64,000 nt of DNA from Gammaproteobacteria bacterium. Lineage in GTDB: Bacteria > Pseudomonadota > Gammaproteobacteria > Xanthomonadales > Wenzhouxiangellaceae. Location: contig JAJFKX010000049.1 of assembly GCA_021772985.1 (NCBI GenBank), positions 186,001 to 250,000 of the forward strand, read 5' to 3'. The notes beneath the pieces were generated by a model, which did not search any database, was not told the origin of the DNA, and saw nothing but the letters and a program-made list of their open reading frames with translations. A program made the translations under genes and the position numbers. Shown here piece by piece: positions 62,579-64,000 of this stretch. How positions within the stretch are numbered: the first letter of the stretch is position 1; each line of letters opens with the position of its first letter.

Positions 62579-63967
62579 TTAATAGTGAGGGTTGAACGGG
62601 CCGCGTGACAAGTATTGGCCATAGCCTTCTTCCACATCGGCCTTGCCTTCATCCACCACCACTTTGCCGCGTAAGATCGTGGTGCGGCACTTACCTGTAA
62701 GTTCCCAGCCTTCATAGGCGGAGTAATCGCAGTTCATGTGGTGTGTATCCACGCTGATGGTGTGTTTGACCTCCGGATCAAAAATCACAATATCTGCATC
62801 GCTGCCCACTGCAATAGTGCCTTTGCGTGGAAACAGGCCAAAGATTTTGGCAGCCGCAGTGGAAGTGGTTTCGACGAATTTGTTCAATGAAATCCGGCCT
62901 TCGAGCACACCTTTGGAATACATCAACTCCAGGCGGTGTTCCACGCCCGGCATACCGTTGGGAATTTTGGAGAAGTTGTCGATGCCCATGGCTTTTTGAT
63001 CCATGCAGAACGGGCAGTGATCGGTGGCCACTGTATGCACCAGGTTCTGACGGATACCGGCCCATAGCGCTTCCTGGTCTTTTTCTTTACGCAGCGGCGG
63101 ACTCATTACCACTTTGGCGCCTTCAAAACCTTCCTGGAAATAGAGTGACTCATCCAGTGTCAGGTATTGAATGCAGGTCTCCGCATGCACTTTCTGATTG
63201 CGCAGGGTGGCAGCTTTGACGCGTTGCAGAGCTTCTTCGCAGGTCATGTGCACAATATACAGTGCCGAGCCTGTTTGATTGGCCAGATCAATCACCCGAC
63301 CACTGGCCTCGGCTTCGCACTCGGGCGGGCGCGAGAGCACGTGGTATTTCGGGGCGGTTTTGCCCTCGGCTAAAAAACGGTTGACCAGTTGTTCGACCAT
63401 ATCGCCGTTTTCGGCATGCGTGGTCATAATGCCGCCGTGTTCTACCAGCTCTTCCATCAGCTGAAATATCTGGCCGTCATCCACCATCAATGCGCCTTTA
63501 TAGGCCATAAAGATTTTAAACGAGTTAATACCGCATTCGTTGATAATGCTGGGGATTTCTTTTTTGGTGTCGTCGTTAAAGTCGGTGACCGCGCAATGGA
63601 AGGCATAATCGCCGACCGCATGGCCATCGGCCTTTTCGTGCCAGCTATCGACTGCGTGGTTCAGCGACTTACCATGGCTTTGGATGGCAAAGTCGATAAT
63701 CGAGGTGGTGCCGCCGTGCAACCCGGCCAGTGTGCCTGAGTAAAAGGTATCGCTGGCATAGGTGCCCATAAACGGCAGTTCCATGTGCGTATGTGGGTCA
63801 ATACCGCCCGGAATGACATAACAACCATGGGCATCCAGCGTTCGGTCTGCGGAGTAGTCCAGATTTTTACCAATTGCCTGAACCTGTTCATCCTGAACGA
63901 AAATATCAGCTTGATAATGATCCGTAGCGGTAACCACGGTGCCGTTTTTAATCAATAAGCTGCTCAT
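62579..63967 (-). CDS. hydA: Dihydropyrimidinase
   Basis: 462 residues. Opens dihydrouracil to N-carbamoyl-beta-alanine. Binuclear metal ligands: IDPHTHMELPFMGTYASDTF (HxH) and the lysine normally carbamylated in SFKIFMAYKGALM, then MTTHAENGD and ATDHCPFCMDQK. AGGAG precedes the ATG. First gene in the window of the reductive pyrimidine operon; sequence beyond 63967 is too short to show its promoter. Confidence 0.94.
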   Translation of the reverse strand: MSSLLIKNGTVVTATDHYQADIFVQDEQVQAIGKNLDYSADRTLDAHGCYVIPGGIDPHTHMELPFMGTYASDTFYSGTLAGLHGGTTSIIDFAIQSHGKSLNHAVDSWHEKADGHAVGDYAFHCAVTDFNDDTKKEIPSIINECGINSFKIFMAYKGALMVDDGQIFQLMEELVEHGGIMTTHAENGDMVEQLVNRFLAEGKTAPKYHVLSRPPECEAEASGRVIDLANQTGSALYIVHMTCEEALQRVKAATLRNQKVHAETCIQYLTLDESLYFQEGFEGAKVVMSPPLRKEKDQEALWAGIRQNLVHTVATDHCPFCMDQKAMGIDNFSKIPNGMPGVEHRLELMYSKGVLEGRISLNKFVETTSTAAAKIFGLFPRKGTIAVGSDADIVIFDPEVKHTISVDTHHMNCDYSAYEGWELTGKCRTTILRGKVVVDEGKADVEEGYGQYLSRGPFNPHY

Positions 63968-64000
63968 TGCTGCTCCTGCTGTGTCCTATGTTTCCATTGT

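Noticed and set aside
1-64000. CRISPR array or prophage
   Set aside because: No regularly spaced direct repeats and no phage structural, integrase or lysis genes were seen.

Overview
The window is a chromosomal segment of a Gram-negative gammaproteobacterium. The evidence is lptF-lptG (LPS export), secB-gpsA-trmL behind a rhodanese, a split class II ribonucleotide reductase (nrdJa/nrdJb), ubiG followed by a MupP-like phosphatase, the epmB/efp pair, a FimX-like protein and a PA3211-3214-type MCE transporter. Many of these arrangements recall Pseudomonas and its relatives. The large secreted proteins (RWGDYSS-type propeller, CSLREA domain, FxDG[FY]E motif) are closer in style to marine Lysobacterales/Woeseia/Marinicella-like lineages. 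No rRNA or complete taxonomic marker is present, so the order is left open.

Layout. 0.2-6 kb: a YghO-like acyltransferase, lptF, lptG, a nucleotidyltransferase-like gene and a lipid-kinase-like gene. 6.1-6.3 kb: tRNA-Cys and tRNA-Leu. 6.8-9.5 kb: an AT-rich TauD-like oxygenase divergent from arginine deiminase. 9.6-16.4 kb: a propeller lipoprotein, rhodanese-secB-gpsA against convergent trmL, then nrdJa-nrdJb behind two NrdR boxes. 16.6-25.0 kb: a tandemly duplicated module of a small exported helical protein plus a ~980-residue multidomain secreted protein, each copy ended by a related GC-rich hairpin. 25.1-33 kb: a Sel1 protein and an AlkB-like gene, then on the minus strand accA-tilS-xseB, the fimX-like gene-gluQ, and epmB. 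33-42.5 kb, plus strand: efp, mtaD, ubiG, mupP-like, hslO, a degenerate squalene/phytoene-synthase-like gene, a GFA protein, and a four-gene MCE lipid transporter interrupted by a 262-bp inverted-repeat element. 42.6-48.4 kb: small accessory genes (GFA, ABM, AraC, VOC, methyltransferase, TPM, PadR+HAAS). 48.4-55.2 kb: a sparse region of orphan genes: a small Cys-rich exported protein, a 457-residue helical protein with a broken second copy of its 3' end, a CSLREA/beta-helix secreted protein, and a polytopic HEXXH membrane protein with a small membrane partner. 55.2-64 kb: two deaminases, then a complete reductive pyrimidine catabolic operon on the minus strand (dihydropyrimidinase, amidohydrolase, class III aminotransferase, NCS1 permease, preT, preA, fungal-type cytosine deaminase).

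How the genes work together. The last operon forms a full route: uptake, cytosine to uracil, dihydrouracil, N-carbamoyl-beta-alanine, beta-alanine, malonate semialdehyde. efp and epmB are enzyme and substrate (beta-lysylation of EF-P Lys34). The MCE cluster gives permease, ATPase, periplasmic shuttle and outer-membrane lipoprotein. The least explained parts are the duplicated secreted module (16.6-25 kb) and the orphan membrane/secreted set (49-55 kb).
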